From NCBI GenBank assembly GCA_022266195.1, contig WHVY01000002.1:10989001-11053000 (forward strand): a DNA stretch of 64,000 bases. Reading direction: 5' to 3'. The notes beneath the pieces are model-generated. The model was not told the origin of the DNA. It did no database searches and saw nothing but the letters and a program-made list of their open reading frames with translations. Shown here piece after piece: positions 10,093 to 23,903 of the stretch (position 1 is the first letter of the stretch; the number at the start of each line of letters is the position of its first letter). A program made the position numbers and the translations under genes. The stretch comes from Tetranychus cinnabarinus. Its lineage: Eukaryota > Arthropoda > Arachnida > Trombidiformes > Tetranychidae.

Positions 10093-12844
10093 ATGTCAAA
10101 TAAACGAGGTTCTGAAGATCTTCTCCACCAGGACAATGACGTTATTATGAGTGAAAAAGAAAATGAAGCAAAAAAGGTTAAATTGGAATCGTCTGGTGTT
10201 AGTACAATAGGATCATCTGAATCTAACGGCGCTAAAATGTTAAACGACTCTTCATCAAACTGTCACTCTCCTTCACCATCTCGTGTAGTTCACATACGAA
10301 ATGTTCCCATGGAAGCAACCGAAAATGATGTTCTCAGCATCGGTACTCCCTTTGGTAAAATTACTAACGTTCTCCTTTTAAGAGGAAAAGGTCAAGCCTT
10401 CTTAGAGTTTGTTGACTCATTCTCTGCTCAACAAATGGTTAATTACTGGGCTGACCCAAACAACTTACCCATCCAACCTTGTATTCGTGGTAGACAAGTC
10501 TACGTCCAATTTTCTAACCACAAAGAACTTAAAAAATCTCTTCTTGGACCTAATGCTGGTTCAGATGGCAGCTATCAAAGTACATCTCCTCCAAATAGTA
10601 AACATAATAGTAGTAACGGCGACTCTCTGGGAGCAAGTACAGTTTTAAGAGTCATCGTTGATAATATTGTCTACCCCGTTAGTCTTGACACTTTCTATCA
10701 AATATTTTCTCGCTTCGGAAAAGTGACCAAAATCGTAACCTTCACCAAGAATGCCACATTCCAAGCATTGATACAATATGAATCAAGTTTCAACGCATCA
10801 ACAGCTAAACAAGCATTGGATGGTCAACAAATGTTTTCATCTGGAAATGTCTTACGTATCGAGTTCTCCAAATTATCAAATATCAATGTTAAATATAACA
10901 ACGATAAAAGCCGAGACTTTACAAATCCTTTATTACCTCCCGGTACGTTTCGTTCCTTAAAACTTTTCTCCTTTTTTATTTGTATGATTCTTGTTACCTG
11001 TATATTAACTTGTCAATCTTTTTTTTGTTGTTTTCATAGGTGGATCACTCCCTGGCTCCTTGGCTGTTAATCCATCGCATGCCTTCTCAACTTTATCATC
11101 ACCAGGAATTCATGGGATGGGTAGTGTACTATTAGCTTCAAATTTAAATGAGCAGGTAAGCTGTCATCTCTTGATAATCGCTCATTTCTTGAGAGAGATT
11201 AAACACACTCGGAAGAGATTATCTTCTTGTTAGCTGGATTTGTTCTATTCACAAGTCACTTGAACGTGCAGACAAAGTACGAGAGTTTCAGTCAAGTTCA
11301 ATATTTGCTAGTTTCGTTGAGTATAGTTAGACCGGGACAGAGATTTATTTAGTTCGTTTAGTTAACATTACATTTAGGATCCCCGCCTCCTCCTTTGCTT
11401 ACATCTAAGACCAAATATTCGTTTTATTTTCTGCTTTTTCTTTATTTTTTCCTTTTCAATCTCATTATGTTTTCTTTCCATCTTGATCTCTGTCTCTTTC
11501 TTCAACTTTCTCTCTCATCTTTCACTATCCTCTATCTTTTCTCTTTCTCTACTCTCATTCTCTTCTCTCGTGCTATCTGTTGGCGCAATCAAAATATTTA
11601 TGTTTCATATTCATTCTCTTTTACTTTTCAATCTTCTCTTCTTTTTCTTTCTTTACTTTCTCTTTACTATTCACTCTTTCTCTTTCTCTCATTCTATTTC
11701 TTTCTTTCCATGTTCTTTCCTGATCCTTGCGACAAATTTATAAAAAAATTACCAAAAATCATGTCTTGACCCTCCACCATGTTGTTATATCCTATCATTA
11801 AACAAATCCCATCACACGATCAACTTTAAATAATTTAAATGACTAGATGGTCACTCCAGACGCTCTTTTCACTCTCTTTGGTATGTTTCTTTCTATTTCA
11901 TTCACAACTATCATTGTGTCCCCTCTTTTAATTAACCATAAAAAAACATTCAACAAATTAAACTTCCACTCCAATCCTTACTCCATTCAATCCTTAATTT
12001 TACTCCCTTTTTGCTGCTCATTTTTTATCTATCTTTCCATCGCGCTCTGTCTTTCTCAGTTAGACTTTGATTTTAAAGCTATCTTGAGAATGACTATCTT
12101 ATTCTTTCGCGATTCATGATATGATAATCTATCAAGGCTCCTCACCTTAAATATTTTTAAAATAACACTCTTAACTAATCTATACTTTTCAATCTGTCAT
12201 TTTTTCTTCGCCTTTGTTTTTATTATACTATCTTTATTTATTCTTAGGTGTGTATGGTGACGTGATGCGAGTGAAAATACTTTTCCACAAGAAGGATAAT
12301 GCCCTGATTCAAATGAGTGAGCCTCAACAAGCTCAACTAGGTAAGTCAATGTTCATGAAATTTTGAAATTGATTTTTCTGCTCAACTAACAAACTGATGT
12401 TTTTTATTTTTAGCTATGACTTACCTTGACAAAGTCAAGCTATTTGGTAAACCAATGAAGATTTCAGCATCGAAATATTCTTGCGTTCAAACACCCAAGG
12501 AGGGTCAACCTGATTCAGGTTTCACCAAGGATTACACCAATTCAACACTTCACCGATTCAAGAAACCAGGCTCCCGAAACTATCAAAACATTTACCCACC
12601 AAGTTCAACGCTTCATCTTTCCAACATTCCTTCATCCGCCAACGAAGAAGATATTCGAGAAGCATTTGAACAAGTTGCAGGCGTCCAAGTGGTCAACTTT
12701 AAATTTTTCCCTAAGGATCGTAAAATGGCCTTGACTCAATTAGCATCGGTTGAAGATGCAGTTCATGCATTGATAAAGATGCACAACTATCAGCTGTCTG
12801 AGGCCAGTCATCTGCGAGTATCTTTCTCCAAATCATCAATATGA
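10093..12844 (+). CDS. Polypyrimidine tract-binding protein, four RRMs (PTB/hephaestus)
   Basis: Five exons: 10093-10942, 11040-11155, 11847-11880, 12248-12340 and 12414-12844, giving 507 residues. That is close to the 530-560 usual for PTB. RRM1 is at about residues 56-140 ([26 protein letters not shown]). RRM2 is at 186-260 ([14 protein letters not shown]). RRM3 is at 311-388 ([30 protein letters not shown]). RRM4 is at 428-505 ([29 protein letters not shown] at the C-terminus). The start MSNKRGSED resembles the KRGSD-type beginning of vertebrate PTB. The protein binds CU-rich RNA in the nucleus and usually represses exon inclusion. Exon 3 is only 34 bases and is preceded by a 691-base pyrimidine-rich intron, a setting prone to alternative splicing. 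Its N-terminal exon was duplicated to form the RXR chimera 5 kb upstream. Confidence 0.95.
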
Positions 12845-14208
12845 TCAAATACAGCTAACTCCTATTACTCATTTATTAATCTTTACTTCGCATCATCCTT
12901 CCATTAGCCGTATTTTTATCAGCGTCGGTGACTCCTGAGACGGTGGTTGGTAAAAGAATAGTGATTGTAGCTGTACTTTAAGCTATTGTAAAGATGAGGA
13001 TCATCGGAAATCAACTGTTTTAATGAAACATCCGTACCTTGTTAATGAAAATACTTATTGCTAACCACTAATTTTCGAGAAAGACTTGGATAATTAATTA
13101 TGAAAGCTTCTTATTTCTTTTACCCCTTCCCATCTCATCTGTCTCTACTGCAAGCTACTAAAGAAACAAAACAAATGCAACTTCTATTATCTTCGACCTT
13201 ACTTAATATTATTTTTCCTCTCTTTCTTTATCTGTTTTCTTACTTCACTTTCTCTTTTTCATTCACATAATTCTATCTAGTGTTTATCCGTCTTATATTC
13301 CTCTTATTAAACTTTATCTTCCTTTTTCCTTCAAATTTTATTAGATTAATTTCACCCATAAATCATTTCAGCTCATAATTCAGCTCATTAAGTTTCCACT
13401 TGGTGAGAAATTTTCTATTTTAATTTGCATTAAATTTTTCTATTCAATATAATGTAGATTACGATAGACGAATGAGCTGAACAAACCAACAACATTTTCA
13501 TTATTTTATTATGATTATCATGTTAAAATTCAATTATTTGTTTCAACAGAATATTCAATTGCACTTTAACTGCATTTAATGTACAATAATTAAAACCCAT
13601 TATTTTTTCACAAAATAATCAAGCGTACAGAAAAAGAATCGTCAACTCTTGAATTGAGTCTTGATTGTTTCTAGTCGTCCCGTTTCATAGTTTGACAGAT
13701 GCTTCATATGCACAATCATAGTTTTAATTAACTAATGAGTATTGTGCTGAAAAAGAGTAAATATACAAAATTTTCCTTTCGAGTTAAGAGTTGAGACTGT
13801 GGGAGTTGATCGGCAGGTCAGGGAGATGATGAATGATACAAAATCAGTATAATTTGTTTGCTTTCAATTCTGTTGGCAAATGAAACAAAATTTTACTTCA
13901 TTTCGTAGCAATGATACAACTGAGTATTTTATCAGATAGGTTGTCTCACCATTTTTGTGTCCAAAGTTCATTTTAATGTGAGAACTGAATCGGCTCCATC
14001 ATAAGTTATTATTTAGATAAAGCGCATGAAGCACATGATAAATATCACCCTATTTTAGTGATTATATCTCCGTTTGAATAATCTTCTTCGTCTATTTTCG
14101 TTATATTTAACAGAGTAACTCGTATTTTCAACTAATATTCATCCACAATCGATTTCGTTACACACTTCATAAGTATTTAATTTTGTTCAATTAGAAAGTA
14201 AAATCACG
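12845..14208. other. PTB 3' flank and S1 upstream region, duplicated at 34922-35913
   Basis: No gene. From about 13212 onward the sequence is repeated nearly base for base at 34922, where it is joined to the truncated DOCK copy and leads into the S4 gene. The last ~250 bases contain the upstream module shared by the secreted-family genes. Confidence 0.8.
13951..14208 (+). promoter_or_regulatory. Shared upstream module of the secreted family (S1 copy)
   Basis: A block of about 250 bases, with landmarks CGGCTCCATCATA, AAGCGCATGAAGCACATGAT and TTTAACAGAGTAACTC, lies immediately before the S1 start codon and recurs before other family genes. A TATTTAA about 33 bases before the ATG is kept in S1, S2, S3 and S5 and could be a TATA element with a very short leader. 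Calling it a promoter is inference; the repetition itself is seen. Confidence 0.5.
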
Positions 14209-15234
14209 ATGATTTCTTGGTTTGTTCAAAAACTAGTTCTAGTTGTGGTTTTCATTGCAATTAGCTGTGAAACTAAAGATAATTGTGATTATTCTTGTAT
14301 AAGTAAAACCTATTCTTACGGAGATGTAGCCAGTGTTACCTTCTCAGCAAAACAGATCATTGGATTCAACTATTTGACCATAAATCTCGTTGGATATAAT
14401 ATCAATGAATCTGAATATCGGCAGGTTTCTGTTTCAACTACAAGTGGTCCTGATGTTAATAAATATTATTGCGAACGGACTGTATTAGGATCTACTGCCG
14501 CATATGTCCAAGGTCCACGTTTTCATGTCCTCAATGGTTCATCGATATACCGAGATAATACTTTATATTGTTCTTGGACAATGTCAAGATTAGATTCAAT
14601 TTGGCCAACAAATTCAAATGGAAATGAATTAGATCTGGAATTTAATTATAATTATGATGTATTGTTAGCCAATAATGATCAAACCTTAATGGTTGCTGCA
14701 AACATTAAAGATTTACCCATTTATCAGATGAAATTTTTGAATTGTTGCTACAAGGTCCATGGGAATGACAAAGTTCAGCTATTTGTCAGACAAACAGACA
14801 GTTCAAATGATTTTAATATTTTTGTATTGGAGGACGATACTTCATCATCAGATTACATTACTACTGTTGATTTAATTGGATCAGATTCGAGTCAACTTAC
14901 TTTTGAATGCAATTTCCAAAATTATTATATTGATGCTATTTTGAAAATGGATGGTCAATCTGCTTTAATTAATAACCAACTTTTTTATTTCAATCTGCCA
15001 AACAGAAAGCTTTGCCTTTGGTCGATTCCACTGTCAATTAAAGGACCGTTTGGAAACTATGATACCAGGAATCGAGTTTATGATTTGCAATTATCAGTGA
15101 ATGGTATGGGTCTTTATTCAGAGATGGGCATTGCGCTGAAGAGTTTAGGTTCAATGCAAATCGCAAATATATTCATTGTGATTTTCGCATTTTTGTTCAA
15201 CAGAGAACACTTTAGAATTGTAAACCATTATTAA
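14209..15234 (+). CDS. Secreted/GPI-like 8-cysteine protein S1 (unrecognised family)
   Basis: A single-exon gene of 341 residues. The N-terminus ([20 protein letters not shown]) is a clear signal peptide. The mature part has eight cysteines (NCDYSC, YYCER, LYCSW, NCC, FEC, LCLW). The C-terminus is hydrophobic ([13 protein letters not shown]) followed by a short polar tail, as for a GPI signal or a membrane anchor. I do not recognise the family. The two halves look related, each with a Cys pair, then a Cys after a beta-rich stretch, then Cys-x-Trp. AATAAA signals follow the stop near 15248. The 3' half is almost identical to S3, which suggests gene conversion. Role unknown; an extracellular binding protein is a guess from the architecture. 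Confidence 0.85.
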   Translation: MISWFVQKLVLVVVFIAISCETKDNCDYSCISKTYSYGDVASVTFSAKQIIGFNYLTINLVGYNINESEYRQVSVSTTSGPDVNKYYCERTVLGSTAAYVQGPRFHVLNGSSIYRDNTLYCSWTMSRLDSIWPTNSNGNELDLEFNYNYDVLLANNDQTLMVAANIKDLPIYQMKFLNCCYKVHGNDKVQLFVRQTDSSNDFNIFVLEDDTSSSDYITTVDLIGSDSSQLTFECNFQNYYIDAILKMDGQSALINNQLFYFNLPNRKLCLWSIPLSIKGPFGNYDTRNRVYDLQLSVNGMGLYSEMGIALKSLGSMQIANIFIVIFAFLFNREHFRIVNHY

Positions 15235-16440
15235 ACCAATATATAATAATAAAATATATCACGGAACAATAAACAATTGACTTTTGACTTATTTAGACGA
15301 GTTTTTTTAATCTATTTTACTTGATTTTTGCAATGCTTTTGATTCCGAGAATGATTATCTCGTTATGAAACAGTTTGCTTCGATTTTCCTGAGTTCAGAT
15401 TTAGGAAAGTTCCTACCTCGATGGATGGTAGCACCTGAAGAGACTGTACTTGTTTTTTCACTAATTACAATCAACACCTCAAGATAAACCTATTTTCAAT
15501 TTAATATAAATTATTTAACAATTTACCTAAATTATAACTGGTGATGCTATCTTTTTGCGACGCACTGTACATCCAATAGAAAATATATGGCAAATTCATA
15601 AACAAAGAATCGAGAAACTCGATCCACGAAAAAATCTGAATGGGAAGCTGCGATAGTAAAAATAGTGAAGGACGAAACTCCAAATGAAAATTTGGTTTCA
15701 TTAATTGAAAATATGCCGCGGCGACTTGCACTATGTATTGCTTCGAATGGAGATCAGACAAAATACGTAAAACTAAATTTTCGTCCAGTTCAGCTATGAA
15801 CGATTAAATTCTGTCATTTTATTTGGTTAAATTATTTTACTGTTGCTTGCAATTAAGTTAAGAATCATTCCAATACTTTTGCATTAAGCTTTTTCTATTG
15901 TAAAAATTATTCATACCATGACATGTGCAAACGATTTTAATAGGTCGGGAACAAGTTTCAGCTCTCTAACAATTATGGCCATGACTTGCGATCATTTTAA
16001 CGTAAAGTCGAACTTATCTGTTTCAAAGAAATATAAGTGAATAGACTTATTAATCACAAAAATATACATCAGTGGAATGAAGTTAGGTGAAAAAAATCTG
16101 GTCACACAACTGCACGAAAGGCGATTGCATTTTTAACTTCGAATCCGATTATCTTATAAACTATCGATCAGTGAAACTTTAAAATCAAACAACTGGACTC
16201 ATTTACAATGTAATGTGTCTCTATAAAATTAATGAAGTTTAAATTAGAAAGGAACATTTTTACTCAGTTTTGCCTATTTTTTCATTTTTTATGCATAAAT
16301 GATACATTTTTGTTGATTGTCTTTTTAGTAAAGACCCGAGAATTCATTTTCCAGGTATTGAGTATTTAAGTTTTATTGTGACTATTTCATTCAAATTAAT
16401 CATATTGTACTCTCAAAAGTATGATTGAAGTCCGCATCAT
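15235..16440. other. Intergenic repeat, outer left arm of the 9-kb palindrome
   Basis: No gene is supported. The first 220 bases match 36934-37170 downstream of S4. From about 15500 the sequence recurs in inverted form at 24000-24530. The open frame at 15501-15761 falls within this repeat. Confidence 0.7.
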
Positions 16441-16452
16441 TGAATATCAGTT

Positions 16453-16680
16453 TTGTGTCAAAAAATATTACTTGCTGGTTATTTTCTGGTTGCATTCTGG
16501 TTGAGCATAAGTTTTATTCATTCAAACAATATCAATTGCGATAGATTAAAATATTTAATTAATAAACAATTAGATTCAATTATAGATTTAAAGGATTCTG
16601 AAATTGAACTTGAGCTTTCTGGTCAACTTTTGATTCAGTTTGAATTTAAAGATTTAATAAACAATTTCTTCTCTGTCTTC
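16453..16680 (+). pseudogene. Repeated orphan exon-like unit with a hydrophobic leader
   Basis: A frame with a leader-like run (LLAGYFLVAFWLSISF) followed by NNINCDRLKYLINKQLDSI recurs at 17640-17810 and inverted at 21960-22130. No ATG opens the frame, and in the other copies it runs to an early stop. It may be the relic of an exon of another secreted protein that is now part of the family spacer. No function is assigned. Confidence 0.35.
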
Positions 16681-16682
16681 AT

Positions 16683-16865
16683 TTATGCGGCAACAGCCCC
16701 GAATTTATTCCGTTCACAATAATATTTATCAACATAAGGACCACTTGTAGTTGAAACAGAAACCTGCCGATATTCAGATTCATTGATATTATATCCAACG
16801 AGATTTATGGTCAAATGAATCCAATGATCTGTTTTGTTGTGAAGGTAACACTGGCTACACTTCAA
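16683..16865 (-). pseudogene. Secreted-family gene fragment
   Basis: The minus strand encodes a piece equivalent to residues ~45-100 of the S family ([20 protein letters not shown], then YYCER). It lacks the signal peptide and most of the mature protein. Its 5' side runs straight into upstream-module copies at 16866-17080. It is a truncated copy within the left palindrome arm. Confidence 0.85.
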
Positions 16866-17080
16866 ACGGCGATGTAATCACTAAAATAGGGTGTTATCTA
16901 TCATGTGCTTCATGCGCTTTATCTAAATAATAACCTATGATGGAGCCGATTCAGTTCTCACATTAAAATGAACTTTGGACACAAAAATGGAATTTGGAAT
17001 TAGAGTTACTCTTTTAAATGAAACGAAGATAGACGAGGAAGATTATTCAAACGGAGATATAATCAATGAAATAGGGTGAT
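16866..17080 (-). repeat. Upstream module, two tandem copies beside the S fragment
   Basis: Two partial copies of the family module sit head to tail. Each includes the ATGTGCTTCATGCGCTTTAT and CTATGATGGAGCCGATTCAG landmarks on the plus strand. They now lie beside a truncated gene, so they are unlikely to drive a product. Confidence 0.65.
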
Positions 17081-17199
17081 ATTTTGCATCAACTGCAATT
17101 CGGTCAGCTAATTTATTAAAATCTAATTACCAAAAGAGCAATCAATCATGCAGATTATTCGTGTAGAGGATTGTACTAATCATGTGCTTTATTGAAATA

Positions 17200-17409
17200 C
17201 AGTAGTGGTTAGGGTTAAGCTAACAAATGGGGAAATTTTTTTCATAGCCGCTATCTAACAATAAATTAAAGTACCTTTAAGATCGAATTTAATTTTGTCC
17301 ATTTCTCTATTGTCTAGTTTCTCTGAAAACTAATTATTACCGAGATGGCGACACCTGAAAATTAACTTTACTCTGGCCCTATTTTGTTAACTTAACCCAA
17401 GCACTACTG
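17200..17409. mobile_element. MITE with CAGTAGTG termini, TA target duplication
   Basis: A 210-base insertion with inverted ends: CAGTAGTGGTTAGGGTTAAG on the left, and the complement of CAGTAGTGCTTGGGTTAAGT on the right. It is flanked by TA at 17198-17199 and 17410-17411. The homologous spacer near 42780 lacks it and shows the empty site. It is non-coding; the ends fit a non-autonomous pogo/Tc1-mariner derivative. Confidence 0.8.
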
Positions 17410-17986
17410 TAGTTATTCAATTGCATCACAAGTCCGTTTTAAAATCAAGTGGAGTTATCCATTTGTTGTTATAAAATAAATCGTTGAATCGTTGTTACAA
17501 TTGTGTCTTTTTTAATAGCAACCAGAGAATTTATTTTCTAGAATTTTGTGGTACTCTTCCTTCCATTGTGACTATTTCATTCAAATTAATCATATTGTAC
17601 TCTCAAAAGTATGATTGAAGTCCGCATCATTGAATATCAGTTTTGTGTCAAAAAATATTACTTGCTGGTTATTTTCTGGTTGCATTCTGGTTGAGCATAA
17701 GTTTTATTCATTCAAACAATATCAATTGCGATAGATTGAGATATTTAATTAATAAACAATTAGATTCAATTATAGATTTAATGGATTCTGGGATTTGAAA
17801 TCAATTCAATTAGTTGATAATGATTATAATTATTTGATTTTTATTGATTGAATAACTTTCATTTGAATGAAAGATCTTGTACAAGTTAAGTTTAAGACTT
17901 GAGCTTTCTGGTCAACTTTTGATTCAGTTTTAATTTAAAGATTTAATAAACAATTTCTTCTCTGTCTTCATTTACCATAGCATAAA

Positions 17987-19390
<1,404 letters not shown>

Positions 19391-19818
19391 ACCTATCTGA
19401 TAAAATACTCAGTTGTATCATTGCAGCGAAATGAAGTTAAAATTTTTTTAAAGTCACAGAATTTACAACAGTTCACCACAATTCATTGTACCTAACAGAA
19501 TTTAATGCAGAAACTCGAACCGGCTGAATTTTAACCGAATATTCAATTGCACTTTAACTGCATTTAATACAAAATAAAATCCATTTGGTTCACAAAATAA
19601 TCAAGCGTACAGAAAAAGAATTGTCAACTCTCATGAATTGAGTCTTGACTGTCTCTAGTCGTTCCGTTTCATAGTTTGACAGATGCTTCATATACATAAT
19701 CATAGTTTTTATTAACTAATGAGTATTGTGCTGAAAAGGAGTAAATTTTCCCTTCGAGTTAAGAGTTGTGACTGTGGTAGCTCAGCAAGTCAGGGTGGTG
19801 TTGAATGATAATATCATA

Positions 19819-20261
19819 ACATATCCGGAATAAAAATAATAATGAATTTCAATCAAAGATAAGTTGACAACCGTTTATCTTAAACATTCAATTTTTTCAT
19901 AGCTCAAAGTACCAATAATAGCCAAAGAATTAACCCATTCAACCCTTCACAGTTAGTGTTAATCACTTTAATTTCAAAATTTTATTTTAATTTGGAAGAG
20001 TTAATTCACTAAACAATTCTGAGCTTATCTTTCAACCTACCAACCAAATCTTTTTTGCATATTGATCATTGAGTAGCTGCAAACATTTTGCCCGTAAATT
20101 TCTTATCAAATTCTCTAGAATGTCTTAATTATTCATTGATTTTTTGAATTTAACTTCTTCATACTTTCAAAAACACACATGAAAAATTTGATAACATTCC
20201 GAAAAGTGGATCTCTAGTTATGGTGACTGTAAAGTTGTTGTCATTTTTATTCCGGATATGT
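19819..20261. mobile_element. MITE with ACATATCCGG termini at the palindrome centre
   Basis: A 443-base non-coding insertion with inverted ends (ACATATCCGGAATAAAAAT on the left, its complement on the right) and TA duplications at 19817-19818 and 20262-20263. It lies at the symmetry centre of the large palindrome, as unique spacer DNA between the arms. Confidence 0.75.
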
Positions 20262-20386
20262 TAGATGACTCGAAATCGGTATAATGAATTGTGGTGAATC
20301 GTTGTAAATTCTGTGACTATAAAGCAAATTTTACATCATTTCGTAGCAATGATACAACTGAGTATTTTATCAGATAGGTTGTCTCA

Positions 20387-20830
20387 CCATTTTTGTGAAC
20401 AGAGTTCATTTTAATGTAGGAATTGAATCGGCTCCATCATAGGTTATTATTTAGATAAGCGCATGAAGCACATGATAAATATCACCCTATTTTAGTGATT
20501 ATATCTCCGTTTGAATAATCTTCTTCGTTTATTTTCGTTTCATTTAACAGAGTAACTCTAATTTCAAATTCCATTTTTGTGTCCAAAGTTCATTTTAATG
20601 TAGGAATTGAATCGGCTCCATCATAGGTTATTATTTAGATAAAGCGCACGAAGCACATGATAGATAACAACCTATTTCATTGATTACATCGCCGTTTGAA
20701 TAATCTTCTTCGTCTATTTTCGTTATATTTAACAGAGTAACTCGTATTTTCAACTAATATTCATTCATAATCGATTTCGTTACACACTTCATAAGTATTT
20801 AATTTTGTTCAATTAGAAAGTAAAATCACG
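20387..20830 (+). promoter_or_regulatory. Upstream region of S3 with two module copies
   Basis: Two tandem copies of the family module (about 20387-20560 and 20575-20750) precede the S3 start codon, mirroring S2. Confidence 0.5.
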
Positions 20831-21784
20831 ATGATTTCTTGGTTTGTTCAAAAACTAGTTCTAATTGTGGTTTTCATTGCAATTAGCTGTGAAACTAAAG
20901 ATAATTGTGATTATTCTTGTATAAGTAAAACCTATTCTTACGGAGATGTAGCCAGTGTTACCTTCACAGCAAAACAGATCATTGGATTCAACTATTTGAC
21001 CATAAATCTCGTTGGATATAATATCAATGAATCTGAATATCGGCAGGTTTCTGTTTCAATTACAAGTGGCCCTGATGTTAATAAATATTATTGCGAACGG
21101 ACTGAATTAGGATCTACTGCCGCATATTACCAGAGTCCACGTAGGCAAATCACCGCTGGTTCACCAATATACCGAGATAATACTCTATACTGTTCTTGGA
21201 CAATGTCAAGATTAGATAATGTCTGGCCAATGAATTCCAGTGACAATCAATTTGATTTGGAATTTAATTATAATTATGATGTATTGTTGGCCAATAATGA
21301 TCAAACCTCAATGGTTGCTGCAAACATTAAAGATTTACCCATTTATCAAATGAAATTTTTGAATTGTTGCTACAAGGTCCATGGGAATGACAAAGTTCAG
21401 CTATTTGTCAGACAAACAGACAGTTCAAATGATTTTAATATTTTTGTATTGGAGGACGATACTTCATCATCAGATTACATTACTACTGTTGATTTAATTG
21501 GATCAGATTCGAGTCAACTTACTTTTGAATGCAATTTCCAAAATTATTATATTGATGCTATTTTGAAAATGGATGGTCAATCTGCTTTAATTAATAACCA
21601 ACTTTTTTATTTCAATCTGCCAAACAGAAAACTTTGCCTTTGGTCGATTCCACTGTCAATTAAAGGACCGTTTGGAAACTATGATACCAGGAATCGAGTT
21701 TATGATTTGCAATTATCAGTGAATGGTATGGGTCTTTATACAGAGATGGGCATGCCGCTGAAGAGTTCAGGTTCAAAGTTTTAA
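20831..21784 (+). CDS. Secreted 8-cysteine protein S3, no C-terminal anchor
   Basis: A single-exon gene of 317 residues with the same signal peptide as S2. The first ~100 residues resemble S2 and S1 ([13 protein letters not shown] as in S2). From about residue 140 the sequence is almost identical to S1 ([20 protein letters not shown]). It then switches back to the S2-type ending ([10 protein letters not shown], stop) with the S2 3' flank. This mosaic points to gene conversion between S1 and S3 inside an inverted duplicate. All eight cysteines are kept and the hydrophobic tail is absent. Function unknown. Confidence 0.85.
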   Translation: MISWFVQKLVLIVVFIAISCETKDNCDYSCISKTYSYGDVASVTFTAKQIIGFNYLTINLVGYNINESEYRQVSVSITSGPDVNKYYCERTELGSTAAYYQSPRRQITAGSPIYRDNTLYCSWTMSRLDNVWPMNSSDNQFDLEFNYNYDVLLANNDQTSMVAANIKDLPIYQMKFLNCCYKVHGNDKVQLFVRQTDSSNDFNIFVLEDDTSSSDYITTVDLIGSDSSQLTFECNFQNYYIDAILKMDGQSALINNQLFYFNLPNRKLCLWSIPLSIKGPFGNYDTRNRVYDLQLSVNGMGLYTEMGMPLKSSGSKF

Positions 21785-22620
21785 TTTATGCTATGGTAAA
21801 TGAAGACAGAGAAGAAATTGTTTATTAAATCTTTAAATTCAAACTGAATCAAAAGTTGACCAGAAAGCTCAAGTCTTGAACTTAACTTGTACAAGATCTT
21901 TCATTCAAATGAAAGTTATTCAATCAATAAAAATCAAATAATTATAATCATTATCAACTAATTGAATTGATTTCAAATCCCAGAATTTATTAAATCTTTA
22001 ATTGAATCTAATTGTTTATGAATTAAATATCTTAATTTATCGCAATTGATATTGTTTGAATGAATAAAACTTATGCTCAACCAGAAAGCAACCAGAAAAT
22101 AAACAGCAAGTAATATTTTTTGACACAAAACTGATATTCAATGATGCGGACTTCAATCATACTTTTGAGAGTACAATATGATTAATTTGAATGAAATAGC
22201 TACAATAAAACTTAAATACTCAATACCTGGAAAATGAATTCTCGGGTCTTTTACTAAAAAGACAATCAACACAAATGTAACATTTATGCATAAAAAAAGA
22301 ATAACTAGGCAAAACTGGGTAAAAATGTTCCTTTCTAATTTAAACTTCATTAATTTTTTAGAGACATAATACATTGTAAATGAGTCCAGTTGTTTGATTT
22401 TAAAGTTTTACTGATCAATAGTTTTCGAGATACAGTAATTCCCGAGTTTTTTGTTTTTTTTGAAGTACTTACATCTATGTGAACTATAGGGGGAAATAAT
22501 TAAATTTTACATCTTGAACAATTAGCGCAGTCTATTGATTCCCCGTTAGCATTCTACCCTTTCTCCCTTCAGGGGAAGTTATTGGAGTGGACTGATTGTT
22601 TAAACTGTAAAATGCTATTA

Positions 22621-23903
22621 TTAGGTAACCAAATAAGTTTTGATACTGATTCGGTTCAAATCATTTATTATCAATAAAATTTTGTTGAAACTACATAGAT
22701 CAATCAATATCAGTCTTCATCGCTTTCTACGACCTTTTCGCACCTAGAAAGCAAATTTTCAATGCCATTCTTGAAAAAGTCAATCGGCTTTAAGGTCAAA
22801 AAGTTATCAATTGCCGTTTTGACCTCCGAATCTGATTGAACTCCGAACTTTTGAGCACGTAAAGCGTTGGACATTGACAAGAAAAGGTAGTAATCGGATG
22901 GAGCAATGTCTGGAATAAGGAAGGTGAGGAAGAACTTCCCATTTCAATTCAGCCAGCTTATTTTTGACCTTTTTCGCGACATGAGGTCTAGCATTATCAT
23001 GAAGATAAATAAACTTTTGTCTATTGACCAATGCTGGCCATTTTTTAACCAATTTTGCACTGACTCTTGTCAATTTGTCAACATAGAGGTCAGATTTGAC
23101 AGCTGCATTTAAGCACTTCATAATGCACCATTCCCCTTGGACACAGACAAACACACAAAAGAAGCTTCCTATGATGCAATCTAGGTTTAGGGGTTGACCT
23201 TGATGCCTCACCTGGGTCCATCCAAGCATATGACCTCGTATTATTATCATAGAGGTCCCATTTTTCGTCACTAGTCATCAAACGGTCAAGAAAAGGGTCA
23301 TTACGTTGCTGAGAAATGAGTGACAAAGCAATAGAAACCCTGTTTGCCTTTTGATCAGAGGTCAAATCATATGGAGTCATTTGTTTAACCTATGCACTTT
23401 ACCAATGGCATGTAGTCGCACTCTTATGGCCTCAGCAGTTACACCAAACTCTCGGGAAAGTTCGGAACAAGTTACCTCAGGATTGGACTTAACCTTAGCC
23501 TTCAGGTCACTTTCCGACACTGTAACGTCGTCCTTCCCTTGGTATGTCTTCGATGCTGAGGTCACCAGATTTTAACTATGAGAACCATCTTTTCACCGTA
23601 ACCTCACTTATTGATCTTCAACCGAACGTTTTGATGACCCTAGTGTAACAATCACCAGGTTTCGACCCTAATTTAAACTCATAAACTAAAGAAGCACGAA
23701 TAAGAAGTTTTTCAACCGACATTTTACCGTTAACTGTGGGATGATCTGATCATTTTGATCATTAAATATGATCAATAACTGTTTATTAGTCATACCCTGC
23801 TTACTAGGGATAACAATAATTAAGATCATATTCTTAATTGTTGAATTTTAATTGCATTTTGAAAATAGATCCAAATTGTATCAAAACTTATTTGGTTACC
23901 TAA
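22621..23903 (-). mobile_element. Mariner transposon, full length but dead
   Basis: A 1283-base element with inverted ends TTAGGTAACCAAATAAGTTT on both sides and TA duplications at 22619-22620 and 23904-23905. The size is typical of mariner. It encodes a decayed transposase on the minus strand. Confidence 0.92.
22807..23722 (-). pseudogene. Mariner transposase pseudogene
   Basis: It starts at the ATG at 23722 (MSVEKLLIRASLVYEFKLG, the usual mariner N-terminus). In-frame stops interrupt the HTH region (after KTFG and RWFS) and later frameshifts break it. Recognisable parts are VTCSELSREFGVT, the first catalytic block TSDEKW, the second block HDNARPHV, and HLPYS where the third Asp block should follow. 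The third block is out of frame. The enzyme cannot be made intact. Confidence 0.9.

Noticed and set aside
11395..11769. Long serine/leucine/phenylalanine-rich frames
   Set aside because: Translation of the pyrimidine-rich PTB intron 2; low-complexity and without homology.
15501..15761. 86-codon minus-strand frame
   Set aside because: Repeated at 24360-24520 within the palindrome and not kept open there; no recognisable family.
22153..22374. 73-codon minus-strand frame with a membrane-like helix
   Set aside because: Part of the palindrome arm; the mirror copy at 16230-16440 does not keep the frame.
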